A model generated the notes under the pieces. It was not told where the DNA came from. It ran no database searches and worked only from the letters and a program-made list of their open reading frames with translations. Positions 34,843-46,345 of a DNA stretch of 64,000 nt are shown one piece after another (the first letter of the stretch is position 1; each line of letters opens with the position of its first letter). This DNA is from Inia geoffrensis (taxonomy: Eukaryota; Chordata; Mammalia; Artiodactyla; Iniidae), in the NCBI GenBank assembly GCA_036417435.1, contig CM070900.1:29737496-29801495 (forward strand). The letters run 5' to 3'. The translations under genes and the position numbers were made by a program.

Positions 34843-36326
34843 GCAAGAAACACAAGAGAAGGAAAAGACCTACAATAACAAACCCAAAACAATTAAGAAA
34901 ATGGGAATAGGAACATACGTATAGATAATTACCTTAAATGTACATGGATTAAATGCTCCCACCAAAAAACACAGATTGGCTGAATGGATACAAAAACAAG
35001 ACCCATATATATGCTGTCTACAAGAGACCCACTTCAGACCTAGAGACACATACAGACTGAAAGTAAGGGGATGGAAAAAGATATTTCATGCAAATGGAAA
35101 CCATAAGAAAGCTGGAGTAGCAATTCTCATATCAGACAAAATAGACTATAAAATAAAGACTATTAGAATAGACAAAGAAGGACACTACATAATGATGAAG
35201 GGATCGATCCAAGAAGAAGATATAACAATTGTAAATATCTATGCACCCAACATAGGAGCACCTCAATACATAAGGCAAATACTAACAGCTATAAAAGGGG
35301 AAGTAAACAGTAACACATTCATAGTAGGGGACTTTAACACCCCACTTTCACCAATGGACAGGTCATACAAAATGAAAATAAATAAGGAAACACAAGCTTT
35401 AAATGATACATTAAACAAGATGGACTTAATTGATATTTATAGGACATTCCATCCAAAAACAACAGAATACACATTCTTCTCAAGTGCTCATGGAACATTC
35501 TCCAGGATAGATCATATCTTGGGTCACAAATGAAGCCTTCGTAAATTTAAGAAAATTGAAACTGTATCAAGTATCTTTTCCAACCACAACACTATGAGAC
35601 TAGATATCAACTACAGGAAAAGATCTGTAAAAAATACAAACACATGGAGGCTAAACAACACACTACTTAATAACGAAGTGATCACTGAAGAAATCAAAGA
35701 GGAAATAAAAAAAATACCTAGAAACAAATGACAGTGGAGACACAACGACCCAAAAACTATGGGATGCAACAAAAGCAGTTCTAAGAGGGAAGCTTATAGC
35801 AATACAATCCTACCTTAAGAAACAGGAAACATCTCGAATAAACAACCTAACCTTGCACCTAAAGCAATTAGAGAAAGAAGAACAAACAAACCCCAAAGTT
35901 AGCAGAAGGAAAGAAATCATAAAAATCAGATCAGAAATAAATGAAAAAGAAATGAAGGAAACGATAGCAAAGATCAGGCTGGTTCTTTGAGAAGATAAAA
36001 CAAAATTGATAAACCATTAGCCAGACTCATCAAGAAAAAAAGGGAGAAGACTCAAATCAATAGAATTAGAAATGAAAAAGAAGTAACAACTGACACTGCA
36101 GAAATACCAAAGATCATGAGAGATTACTATAAGCAACCCTATGCCAATAAAATGGACAACCTGGAAGAAATGGACAAATTCTTATAAATGCACAACCTGC
36201 CAAGACTGAATCAGGAAGAAATAGAAAATATTAACAGACCAATCACAAGCACTGAAATTGAAACTGTGATTAAAAATCTTCCAACAAACAAAATCCCAGG
36301 ACCAGATGGCTTCACAGGCAAATTCT

Positions 36327-36526
36327 TTTTTTTTTTTTTTTTTTTTTTTTGTGGTACTTGGGACTCTCCCGTTGAGGAGCACAGGCTCCGGAGGCACAGG
36401 CTCAGCGGCCATGGCTCACAGGCCCAGCTGCTCCACAGCATGTGGGGTGTCCCAGACCAGGACACGAACCTGCGTCCCCTGCATTGGCAGGCGGACCCTC
36501 AACCACTGTGCCACGAGGGAAGCCCC
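36327..36526 (-). repeat. CHR-type SINE, short form, inside L1 ORF2
   Basis: Poly(T) leads into the antisense SINE, which lacks the 'cctctcactgttgtgg' piece. Target duplication CACAGGCAAATTCT at 36313-36326 and CACAGGCGAATTCT at 36527-36540, where the downstream copy keeps the L1 sequence. It inserted after the L1 and splits the reverse transcriptase domain. Confidence 0.97.
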
Positions 36527-38654
36527 CACAGGCGAATTCTATCAAACATTTAGAGAAGAGCTAACACCTATCCTCTCAAACTCTTCCAAAATATAGCAGA
36601 GGGACGAACACTCCCAAACTCATTCTACGAGGCCACCGTCACCCTGATACCAAAACCAGACAAGGACGTCACAAAGAAAGAAAACTACAGGCCAATATCA
36701 CTGATGAACATAGATGCAAAAATCCTCAACAAAATACTAGCAAACAGAATACAACAGTGCATTAAATGGATCATACACCATGATTAAGTGGGGTTTATTA
36801 CAGGAATGCAAGGATTCTTCAATATATGCAAATCAATCAACGTGATACACCATATTAACAAACTGAAGGAGAAAAACCATATGATCATCTCAATAGATGC
36901 AGAGAAATCTTTCGACAAAATTCAACACCCATTTATGATAAAAACCCTGTAAAAAGTGGGCATAGAGGGAACTTTCCTCAACATAATAAAGGCCATATAA
37001 GACAAAACCACAGCCAACATCGTCCTCAATGGTGAAAAACTGAAAGCATCTCCACTAAGATCAGGAACAAGACAAGGTTGCCCACTCTCACCACTCTTAT
37101 TCAACATAGATTTGGAAGTTTTAGCCACAGAAATCAGAGGAGAAAAGGAAATAAAAGGAATCCAAATCGGAAAAGAACAAGTAAAGCTGTCACTGTTTGC
37201 AGATGACATGATACTATACATAGAGAATCCTAAAGATGCCACCAGAAAACTACTAGAGCTAATCAATGAATTTGGTAAAGTTGCAGGATACAAAACTAAT
37301 GCACAGAAGTCTCTGGTATTCCTATACACTAAAGATGAAAAATCTGAAAGTGAAAACAAGAAAACACTCCCATTTACCACTGCAACAAAAAGAATAAAAT
37401 ATCTAGGAATAAACCTACCTAAGGAGACAAAAGACCTGTATGCAGAAAATTATAAGACACTGATGAAAAAAATTAAAGATGATACAAATAGATGGAGAGA
37501 TATACCATGTTCTTGGATTGGAAGAATCAATATTGTGAAAATGACTCTACTACCCAAAGCAATCTACAGATTCAATGCAATCCCTATCAAACTACCACTG
37601 GCATTTTCACACAACTAGAACCAAAAATTTCACAATTTTTATGGAAACACAAAAGACCCCGGATAGCCAAAGCAATCTTGAGAAGGAAAAATGGAGCTAG
37701 AGGAATCAGGCTCCCTGACTTCAGGCTATACTACAAAGCTACAGTAATCAAGACAGTATGGTACTGGCACAAAAACAGAAAGATAGATCGATGGAACAGG
37801 ATAGAAAGCCCAGAGATAAACCCACACACATATGGTCCCCTTATCTTTGATAAAGGAGGCAGGAATGTACAGTGGAGAAAGGACAGCCTCTTCAATAAGT
37901 GGTGCTGCGAAAACTGGACAGGTACATGTAAAAGTATGAGATTAGATCACTCCCTAACACCATATGCAAAAATAAGCTCAAAATGGATTAAAGACCTAAA
38001 TGTGAGGCCAGGAACTATCAAACTCTTAGAGGAAAACATAGGCAGAACACTCTATGACATAAATCACAGCAAGATCCTTTCTGACCCACCTCCTAGAGAA
38101 ATGGAAATAAAAACAAAAATAAACAAATGGGACCTAATGAAGCCTCAAAGCTTTTGCACAGCAAAGGAAACTATAAACAAGACCAAAAGACAACCCTCAG
38201 AATGGGAGAAAATATTTGCAAATGAAGCAAGTGGCAACGGATTAATCTCCAAAATTTATAAGCAGCTCATGCAGCTCAATAACAAAAAAACAAACAACCC
38301 AATCCAAAAATGGGCAGAAGACCTAAATAGACATTTCTCCAAAGAAGATATACAGACTGCCAACAAACACATGAAAGAGTGCTCAACATCATTAATCATT
38401 AGAGAAATGCAAATCAAAACTACAATGAGATATCATCTCACACCAGTCAGAATGGCCATCAACAAAAAATCTAGAAATAATAAATGCTGGAGAGGGTGTG
38501 GAGAAAAAGGAACCCTCTTGCACTGTTGGTGGGAATGTAAATTGATACAGCCACTATGGAGAACAGTATGGAGGTTCCTTAAAATACTGCAAATAGAACT
38601 ACCATATGACCTGGCAATCCCACTACTGGGCATACACCCTGAGAAAACCATAAT

Positions 38655-38672
38655 TCAAAAAGAGGGAAGAGA
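38655..38672. other. Deletion junction in L1 ORF2/3'UTR
   Basis: ORF2 sequence '…aattcaaaaagag' passes directly into the late 3'UTR 'ggaagagatatgggaac'. The L1 end at 7809-8153 has about 190 bp of 3'UTR before that last block, which is missing here. The short repeat AAGAG(GG) occurs at both edges. ORF2 therefore ends in a chance tail, [10 protein letters not shown]. Confidence 0.88.
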
Positions 38673-38775
38673 TATGGGAACATATGTATATGTATAACTT
38701 ATTCAGTTTGTTATAAAGCAGAAACTAACACACCATTGTAAAGCAATTATATTCCAATAGAGATGTAAAAAAAAT

Positions 38776-38836
38776 ACATAATAGCTACTCAATAAATATT
38801 TATTGAATTTGGTGCTATAAAAAAACAAATTAAAAG
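38776..38836 (+). other. Apparent L1 3' transduction with second poly(A) signal
   Basis: After the canonical L1 end and A8 (38767-38774), 60 bp of non-L1 sequence follow, with AATAAA at 38791-38796 and a second A-rich tract from 38818. The target duplication lies after this tract, so the segment arrived with the L1. It contains an L2/MIR-like 'ctactcaataaatatttattgaat'. Confidence 0.75.
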
Positions 38837-38880
38837 AATAAAAAAACAAAGACAGTAAATGTCATTCAAAAGCACATCAA

Positions 38881-39070
38881 GGGCTTCCCTGGTGGCACAG
38901 TGGTTGAGAGTCCGCCTGCCAATGCAGAGGACGCGGGTTCATGCCCTGGTCCGGGAAGATCCCACATGCCGCAGAGCGGCTGGGCCCGTGAGCCATGGCC
39001 GCTTAGCCTGCGCATCCGGGGCCTGTGCTCCGCAACGGAAGAGGTCACAAAAGTGAGAGGCCCTCCTACC

Positions 39071-39108
<38 letters not shown>

Positions 39109-39166
39109 AGCCCAGCAAACTGACAGAGCAGTGTAAAGCAACTATACTCCAATTTAAAAACAAAAA
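38881..39166 (+). repeat. CHR-type SINE, short form, with L1-like 3' tail
   Basis: Short SINE with B box GTTCATGCC and an A35 tract (39073-39107), then 'taagcccagcaaactgacagagcagtgtaaagcaactatactccaatttaaaaac' and a second A tract. The target duplication AAAGCACATCA (38869-38879 and 39168-39178) encloses all of it. The extra 55 bp resembles an L1 3' terminus. Confidence 0.9.
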
Positions 39167-39179
39167 AAAAGCACATCAG

Positions 39180-40199
39180 CCGGTGATAACTGCTGCTTAC
39201 ATGTTGTTGAGCACCCTCCTAGACTTCTCTTTATAAATAAATTCACATGGAATACACAAAATTGTGCGTACACAGGACAATGCCATCTATCTATTTTTAT
39301 TCCAAGCCCTTTTCTCTAAGAGAAATACACATTCTAGGTTACTGATGGCAGTTAATCTGGGTCCACTGTTGATTCAATCAAATTATTTTAACTTTTCATT
39401 CAATGTTTATAGGAAATTTGAGAATTCTAAATATTCTTTTAGAAGTATTAAAAATGAGTAATTTAAATTAATTAAATATTATTGACATTTGGGGAGTAAT
39501 TTAGGAATGCCTTAATTTGCATCTTTTAGATAGACTTTTGTACCATTAAACATATCAGAAAAATTAAACAAATACCAGACTACGTATTTTACACAAACGC
39601 CACAAAACAAAATGATACAGACAAACCTATAAAAAGCCAGACAATAGGAGTAAAACTTGCAAGATGTTGTTATCTACATTCAAACTAACAGTTCCCTTAA
39701 TGGAAATTAAGTTTACAGGCTTAAAAGAAATATGAACAATTTTCCCTTGAGATATAAAGAGAATGATATCACAATGTGAGGAATGGGAGATTAGTAAATG
39801 CAAATTAATTGACTTCTTTCTAATGAATAAAAATATTTCATAAGCATAAAAATATGAGCATATGAATTTCATTCCACATGGCAGAAGTAAATGAAATGAT
39901 GAGTTCAAATGAATTTCAGAATACTCAAGCCATTTTTCTTTCTATGATTCACATAAATGTTTAGAAACTTCAGCCTTATTCAAAAATGGAATATTCTAAG
40001 TCCAAATAGAAGATCTCTCTACTACTCAAGAAGGAAATTTGATAATGAGGCATTTGGACCTGCAATAAAATAATTTTATGAGGTAGAGAAGTATTAATTG
40101 ACCTAGATATACTAAAACCAGTCAACTAGAATCATTCATGCATTAATTTGACAAATACCTAATTGATCATATATCAAATATTACTTTGAGCTATAGATC
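39180..40199. other. No recognised feature
   Basis: AT-rich unique DNA. The 65- and 93-codon ORFs have no domain. Confidence 0.4.
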
Positions 40200-40525
40200 T
40201 ATGTTGTCCAACAGAGTAGCCACCAGCCACATATGGCTACTTATTGGCTATTGAGCTCTTAAAATGTGGCTAGTCTGCAATGACGTGTGCTTTAAATGAA
40301 AAACACACATGTGATTTCACAGCTTTAGTATAAAAATGTAAACTAACTCAATAATATTTTTATATTGGTTATTACACATTGAAAAGATAATGCTGAATAT
40401 ATTGAGTTAAATAAAATATATTCACATAATTAATTTCACCAGCTTCTTTTTAACTACTTTTCATGTGCCTATTAGAACATTTAAGATAACATATGGGGTT
40501 TGCATTATATTTCTATCGCACAGAG
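40200..40525. mobile_element. MER1-type hAT MITE
   Basis: Opens 'tgttgtccaacagagtagccaccagccacatatggctac', continues 'ttaaaatgtggctagtctgcaatgac' and 'aaataatattcac', and ends near 'atatttctatcgcacag'. This is the family with CTGTCCAATANGGTAGCCACTAGCCACATGTGGCTA ends. It has no coding sequence. A second, 3'-decayed copy lies at 49549. Confidence 0.75.
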
Positions 40526-40789
40526 CCGTTCCCAAGACGATGTCAGTAGTTAACAAGGAAATCAGGTCTTTGTATTCATGTATGCATGCTAGTGGCCGGG
40601 AACTAAGGCTGTTTAAGGACCTGTGTCAGACACAGAGGAAGGTGCATTAAAGTGTGAGCTGCAAGACAACCCGTGAAATCTTGCCACCTAGTCATATGCA
40701 TTAGAAAGACACATCAAAAGTCACATAAATAGCAAAGCTATTAAATATGAACAACTTAAAACATAACACTGATTTTTGCAAAGAAGTCT
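40526..40789. other. No recognised feature
   Basis: Unique sequence. Confidence 0.4.
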
Positions 40790-41180
40790 CTAATATAGTT
40801 ATGGTTGTTCAATGCATCTCACTTCTTTTGTCATGAGGCGAGCAGTAGGCCAATGTGCGGTGCCAAATGTACCACTGGGGTGGTGGTGTGGGCTCCTGGG
40901 GCTTCAGGGGAGGGAGGGGGAGCTCATATTTTATTTGCTTTTAATGGTAAATTTGTACAGCGGAGCAAGAGAGCGTCCTCAACACAAATGCTATTTGAAA
41001 TTCATCGATATCTCCAAGCTGGCTAAGTTAGGTCTGAAGAAGAGAAAGCCCCGAGAAAACATTTCAAAACCTCCAGAGGTCCCTGAAGCCCCCCGAAAGG
41101 ACCTGAGGGCTGTGACAAATAGATTACGGAACTGTCAAGTAAACGTTAGAGGTTAATTAGCAGAGCACGATCATTGGTGG
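40790..41180. other. Candidate conserved non-coding block
   Basis: Repeat-free, with retained CpGs (near 40845, 40857, 40964, 40973, 41005 and 41061). Two open frames overlap here in different phases (73 and 114 codons). Neither has a recognisable domain or splice sites, so this is not called as a gene. Confidence 0.25.
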
Positions 41181-41618
41181 CTCTGACCAATATCACACAT
41201 AACAACAAGAAGGTATGCTTAGAAAAATATCTATTTTTATAATATGTTTTATTCCCTCCAAAACCACTTCTGACCAAAGAAGTCTCCTTTTCTCACTGTA
41301 TGGAATCTCTGAAATGTTCATGCTTTAGGATAACATTTTAATTAATTTAAATCATCTCTCCCACACAGAGATTTCCACAATAACCTGTCAAATTCTGGCA
41401 TAATTTTGCTCAGAATATGTGGTTTCTATCATAGAGATGCACCAAACCAGTCAAAACACAATCATATTTTCAACTTTCAAATGCAGAATATGTGATCCAA
41501 AGCTTATGTTCAACAGTTTCAATAAAAAGAAAAGAAATAATCGACAAAGTTTAAAAAGATACCCCGTGTAATACCAATTCTTTAAGTAATTTTGAAGGGG
41601 TCGAACCTTATTTTGATT
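41181..41618. other. No recognised feature
   Basis: AT-rich unique sequence. Confidence 0.4.
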
Positions 41619-41629
41619 CAGAGTTTTTG

Positions 41630-41838
41630 TTTGTTTGTTTGTTTTTGCGGTACGTGGGCCTCTCACTGTTGTGGCCTCTCCCGTTACAGAGCACAGGCTC
41701 CGGACGCGCAGGCTCAGCGGCCATGGCTCACAGGCCTAGCCGCTCCGCGGCATGTGGGATCTTCCCAGACCGGGGCACGAACCCGTGTCCTCTGCATCGG
41801 CAGGCAGACTCTCAGCCACTGCGCCACCAGGGAAGCCC
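41630..41838 (-). repeat. CHR-type SINE, short form
   Basis: Antisense SINE following a (TTTG)n tail (41625-41646). Target duplication CAGAGTTTTTG at 41619-41629 and CAGAGTTTTTTG at 41839-41850. CpG-rich. The 94- and 74-codon ORFs on the plus strand are shadows. Confidence 0.96.
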
Positions 41839-41850
41839 CAGAGTTTTTTG

Positions 41851-43879
41851 ATAGAGACGTTACTGGAGTTTTATAAAATATTCACTCTCTCCCTGCTCAT
41901 TTTTTGAATGAATAAATATGAGGCCAATTTTATACAGAATCACTTCAACCTGAACTAATAATTGTGTACTGCAGCCTAGAATAATGTTTGTTTCAGAGGG
42001 ATACATATAAAAAGGAATGCAAAAGAAAACATTAAATCAGGCACTAATTATAATTAATTCATAGATAGTTGAGGTTCATTTGCTTTTGCTGAAGTATTTT
42101 AAAGAGCATTCATATGGAGGCCCAGAGTGCAATCAAAAGAGGACTCAATCATATAAGGACTGTTTTTATTTTCTCAATAGCTTTAGGATACAATATACTG
42201 TGTTCGGAGACAAATTGGTTCAAGCAGAAACCTGTAGGTCCCTGTGAATCCCTTAATGATTATTTCTTTTATGTTGAGGAATGTATGTGGGTCCTTCAGA
42301 GAAATTTTGAAATCTTTAAGGAAAAATAAAAACTTGACAAAAGACATTGCTTAGAATTGATTTACGCTGAAACATTCTGGGGCATTGGATTTGCATTGAA
42401 ACATAAACACACATTTATAAAATTATCATCTATTTTTAAATAGGGATAGATGGACAACTAACCCACGGAATAAGAACGCTTTTGAAATCAGAAAAAGAGT
42501 GATCTTTGTGTATGGTAGCCATCTCTTTTCACCTGATGTCTCAGACTACTCAGGTGGTTTCATTATAAAGTAATCAACATATTTAACCCTTGTTTATGAG
42601 CAAACTATTTAATTTGTTAATCTGATCCCCTCAACTATCTCCCACGACACCCTCAAAGGGTTACCTAGCTGTTCATAGTATTAATTCCCTGATATGGAGA
42701 CAGCTGAACTCCTTTTCTGCTCACTCGCGGCCCTGCATTCTCACCACCCAGGGAGGGTTATTCAAGTGAGTAAGCCAACAAGGTATCAAGTCAGCCTACC
42801 ACCTAAAACTTTACATCAACACACAGTCATCCTTGGTGAGAGCCTGACCTGGAATACAGAATAACTGTAGAATACAAATAGGCACAGCATTCCACCAAAT
42901 GCTATAAAGCTACAAAAGAAGCCAAAGAAAAAACCTTAAGGAATTTCGTTTCCAAATACATGAACACTGACCAGGGCTGGTCTATGATAATTTTTGACAG
43001 TAAAGACAGAGTAGGAAATTTTTCACAAAAATTAACACCAATACAGCTAGCCAGTCTGTGAACAAAAACTTCTGAAGCACTTTTAAATTTGCTTTAACTG
43101 CACTCAGTTTGAAACGATCAGTTTACTAAAAATCATAATTGATTCATATTTTTGCATTAAGAATAGCTGCCAGTGGACTTCTATTTACCAACATTTTATC
43201 AGCCATCACTATGTTTTACTTTTAGTTAGATGAAAATAATGAAATTGCATTAAAAAAAAAAAATTCACCTTCCTCCCCTTCAGGCACACTACTCATACAT
43301 GGGTACAAACAAACACATACAGATATTTTCTCTCACACACACATACACATCAATTCATTATAGGCCTCTACAGTTGGAAGAGACTTACTCTATGTTCACT
43401 ATTTCTGAATAAGAGAGGAAAAAGGAGATAGAGAAATTTGGAAATAATGTGTTCGCAATATTTTGAAAATTAAAAATCCCATATCCGAACTGTCATATAG
43501 ATATAATTATACTTTTATATTTTCTAAAAGTACAATTACTAAACAGATGAAGCTGTGAGAATATTAAAATGTTATGTTCTAAAATTTTTAATACAAATAA
43601 TGCCTATTATAATTACATTGCTGTCGGATCTAATGGCATCAATAAAAATTAAGGATACCCAGTCACCATTAATTTCAGAGCTAAAACACTCATTATATAA
43701 GGTGCTAGTGGAAAGAATATGCCATTCTTCCAGAAGAAGAGATAAAAATGAATTGGTTATTTACCATGTTCATCTCACCAACATCAACTGTACCCCTTAA
43801 GATATAAATTCTCTGAGAAGAATAAATATAAACACACCCCAAACAAGAAATCAGCAGGATTACTGTATTAAAAATTATA
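41851..43879. other. No gene or repeat recognised
   Basis: About 2 kb of AT-rich unique DNA with short CA-rich stretches at 43308-43346. ORFs at 42114 (71 codons) and 43555 (81 codons) have no domain. Confidence 0.4.
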
Positions 43880-44215
43880 GGGCTGCCCTGGTGGTGCAGT
43901 GGTTAAGAATCCACCTGCTAAAGCAGGGGACACATGTTCAAGCTCTGGTTCGGGAAGATCCCACATGCACGGAGGAACTAAGCCCGTGCACCACAACTAC
44001 TGAGCCTGCTTTCTAGAGCCCACGAAACACAACTACTGAGCTGGCGTGCCACAACTACTGAAGCCCTCGCACATACAGCCTGTGCTCCGTGGCAAGAGAA
44101 GCCACCGCAATGAGAAGCCCACGCACTGCAACAAAGAGCAGCCCCCGCTCGCCGCAACTAGAGAAAGTCTGCGCGCAGCAACGGAGACCCAACGCAGCCA
44201 AAAAAAAAAAATTTT
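43880..44215 (+). repeat. CHR-type SINE, long form (first of a pair)
   Basis: Opens GGGCTGCCCTGGTGG, so it is diverged at the start. B box GTTCAAGCT, three 'acaactactgag' middle repeats, and tail A12T9. No clear target duplication is visible because the second SINE landed in its tail. Confidence 0.92.
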
Positions 44216-44239
44216 TTTTTAATAAAAAATAAATAAATT

Positions 44240-44503
44240 GGGCTTCCCTGGTGGCGCAGTGGTTGAGAATCTGCCTGCTAACGCAGGGGACACAGGTTCG
44301 AGCCCTGGTCTGGGAGGATCCCACGTGCCGTGGAGCAACTAGGCCCGTGAGCCACAACTACTGAGCCTGCGCGTCTGGAGCCTGTGCTCTGCAATAAGAG
44401 AGGCCACGATAGTCAGAGGCCCGTGCACCATGATGAAGAGTGGCCCCCGCGTGCCACAAGTAGAGAAAGCCCTCGCATAGAAACGAAGACCCAACACAGC
44501 AAA
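44240..44503 (+). repeat. CHR-type SINE, long form (second of a pair)
   Basis: Same subfamily as the copy at 23187 ('gaatctgcctgctaacgcagg', 'gatgaagagtggcccccgc', 'agaaagccctcgcatag'). AATAAATT lies at 44232-44239 and 44504-44511, which may be the target duplication within the first SINE's A-rich tail. Confidence 0.93.
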
Positions 44504-44610
44504 AATAAATTAATTAATTAATAAACTCTTACCCCCAACATCTCCTTTTAAAATAATCAATTAATTAATTAAAAAACAAAAACTGATTAAAAAAATATAT
44601 ATATATCCCC
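44504..44610. repeat. AT-rich low-complexity tail
   Basis: Repeats of AATTAATTAATTAAT, (AT)n and A runs follow the SINE pair. Confidence 0.8.
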
Positions 44611-46279
44611 AGAAAATCATATTAAGTAGCAAATAAATGCCTTCGTCTCTTTGGCTACCCTCCCCTTAATTTAAGATTGGCACAGTCTAAGAACTAAATT
44701 TATTTTCAATTAAAATAAGAAGCCCGTATGTCATGATAATTTTTTGTTACTATTTCTAATGTACAAAACAAAGGTTTGCTGTTAGCGTTGAACACAGTCA
44801 TCAAAACAAATCCTTTAATTTTCAGTAGCTGTAAGGAGACTTGAAGAGTCGTTCTCCTACTAAGGTACTACCTCAGTGGTTAATCCTATTAAGAACTGAG
44901 CCATGCACTGCCACTAAATCCTCTGGCGAATTTGAGGAATCAAAGGCTTACTGCACACTTAGAAGGCAACGACTTTTGTAAAGGGCTCTATTATATGAGG
45001 AACAAAAGAATACCACTTGTGTACTTAAATACATCTGCCTTTCCTTCCAAAATACTCCATTTTTAAGGATAGATATGTGATTTACACGTGTTTAGAGTTC
45101 AGCTTTTGGCACCACTCTCATTTCTGAGGAGAAGTGCCATCTGCGGGCCCCATCGCTCACACATAATGATATGCTTACAAGCTGCTTCCCTCTTCTGTAC
45201 AATATACCCTTTTCACTTTAACATACATTTTCCATAAATTTTTGAATAACAAATTGGGCTGTGGAAGTTTGTTGAAACGGGACAAGGGAAATGCCTGTAG
45301 GCTAGAAAGCGGCAATTTTACCAAAGAAATGGGTGCAATAAGGAAATATCCACCCTGCCTCCCCCTCAACACCCTCCCCATACACCTATCTTGAGCTGTG
45401 ACACTTTAAAATTGCAAAGGAAAACTTCTCTCCTCGTTAGATTAGGTCTGTACATTAACTTGGGCAAAGAGCCCACATGCCTGCCATCCATTACACCTGC
45501 TGGGTGACAAACAGATGAGAATCACCATGCAGACTCCCAGCGTTTGATCTCCTGATATCACCAGATGTCCCCCATTTACATTCAAACATAACCACAGTCA
45601 TTAATGCAACTCGCCTGGCTGGCGCTTAATAGGGGGAAAAGTTGAATTCTAATTTAAAGTCCTAACTATCCAAAGCTTTCAGTATGTGAATATCGAAACA
45701 ACTGAATACGGTTCAATTTGTGTAACTTTCTGCCTATTAAAAGAACTGATTTCACTGTAGGGTTGGGGGCTGGTACAGACAGGCAGACTTTGAGCATATC
45801 TCAAAAGAGAAGACCTGTATCTTGCCCCATTTACTTTCTGAATTTTGAATTTAAACAACAAAATTTACCTTTATCTGCTATATTCTTAAACACAATAAGA
45901 ACAATCTTGATCGTTGGCTCCAATTCAAATACACCACTTACTAAAACAACAACAAAAGTCCAGGAAGCCTGGAAAGAGTAAATCTTTGTTTCTCCCCCAT
46001 CTCCCTCCCTAAGTCTGATAGCACTCACGAAACTGCTTACTGATAAGAATTCAACTGCAGAACTTGGGGAAAAAAAAAAAGAAAAAAAAAATCAGATGCA
46101 CAGGTATCACTCCGGATCCACTGAATAAGAGTGTCTAAAGGTAAGACCCAGGAATTTTAAAATTTCCTTGCTCTTTTGAAATCGATCCTAGACTTTGAGC
46201 TTGACAACTCCTGGAAGTATATTCAGTATATTCAGGAACTAACAGCTTGACTTTTTGAGACTTTCTTGCCCATTCTTTC
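44611..46279. other. Repeat-free stretch with candidate conserved block
   Basis: No transposon was recognised over about 1.6 kb. 45100-45700 keeps scattered CpGs and words such as 'attaatgcaactcgcctggctggcgcttaat' (45600-45631). Facing ORFs at 45679-46028 are unsupported. Function, if any, would be regulatory. Confidence 0.25.
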
Positions 46280-46345
46280 TTTTATGCAGAAGATATTTAT
46301 ATAGTATCTACTGTGTACCTGGCACTGGGTGCTTGGTATACACAG
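46280..46345 (-). repeat. L2/MIR terminal fragment
   Basis: 'atttatatagtatctactgtgtacctggcactgggtgcttgg' is a common reversed L2 end. Confidence 0.55.

Larger units (their letters stand above)
34901..38697 (+). pseudogene. L1 ORF2 (endonuclease-reverse transcriptase), broken
   Basis: Starts ATGGGAATAGG at 34901 but meets TAG at codon 8 (34922-34924). 34976-35533 encodes the apurinic-type endonuclease ('QETHFRPRDT', 'VGDFNTPLSPMD', 'RIDHILGHK') and ends at a TGA (35531-35533). The next conserved motif reads FSNHN instead of FSDHN (35582-35584), losing a catalytic Asp. The reverse transcriptase follows: '[13 protein letters not shown]' near 36683, '[12 protein letters not shown]' near 37063 and 'FADDM' at 37196-37210. 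A frameshift lies at about 37604, and the C-terminal Cys/His knuckle (CxxxCx7Hx4C) starts at 38485. Stops also occur at 36184, 36785, 36950 and 36998, and a SINE interrupts it. It cannot make cDNA. Confidence 0.93.
31642..38836 (+). mobile_element. L1 LINE, 5' end intact, internally altered
   Basis: Autonomous-type non-LTR retrotransposon, now inactive. Order: CpG-rich 5'UTR starting AGGCTTCTGGGAAGATGGCGG (31642-33946), ORF1 (33947), ORF2 (34901) and a shortened 3'UTR (38698-38775). A further 60 bp and a second A-rich tail follow. The target duplication is AAAAACAAAGACAG at 31628-31641 and 38842-38855 (14 bp exact, longer if A-tail length is allowed to vary), so everything between is one insertion. 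A short SINE lies inside ORF2. Both ORFs carry stops and frameshifts, and the 3' end has lost about 0.6 kb. Confidence 0.97.
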
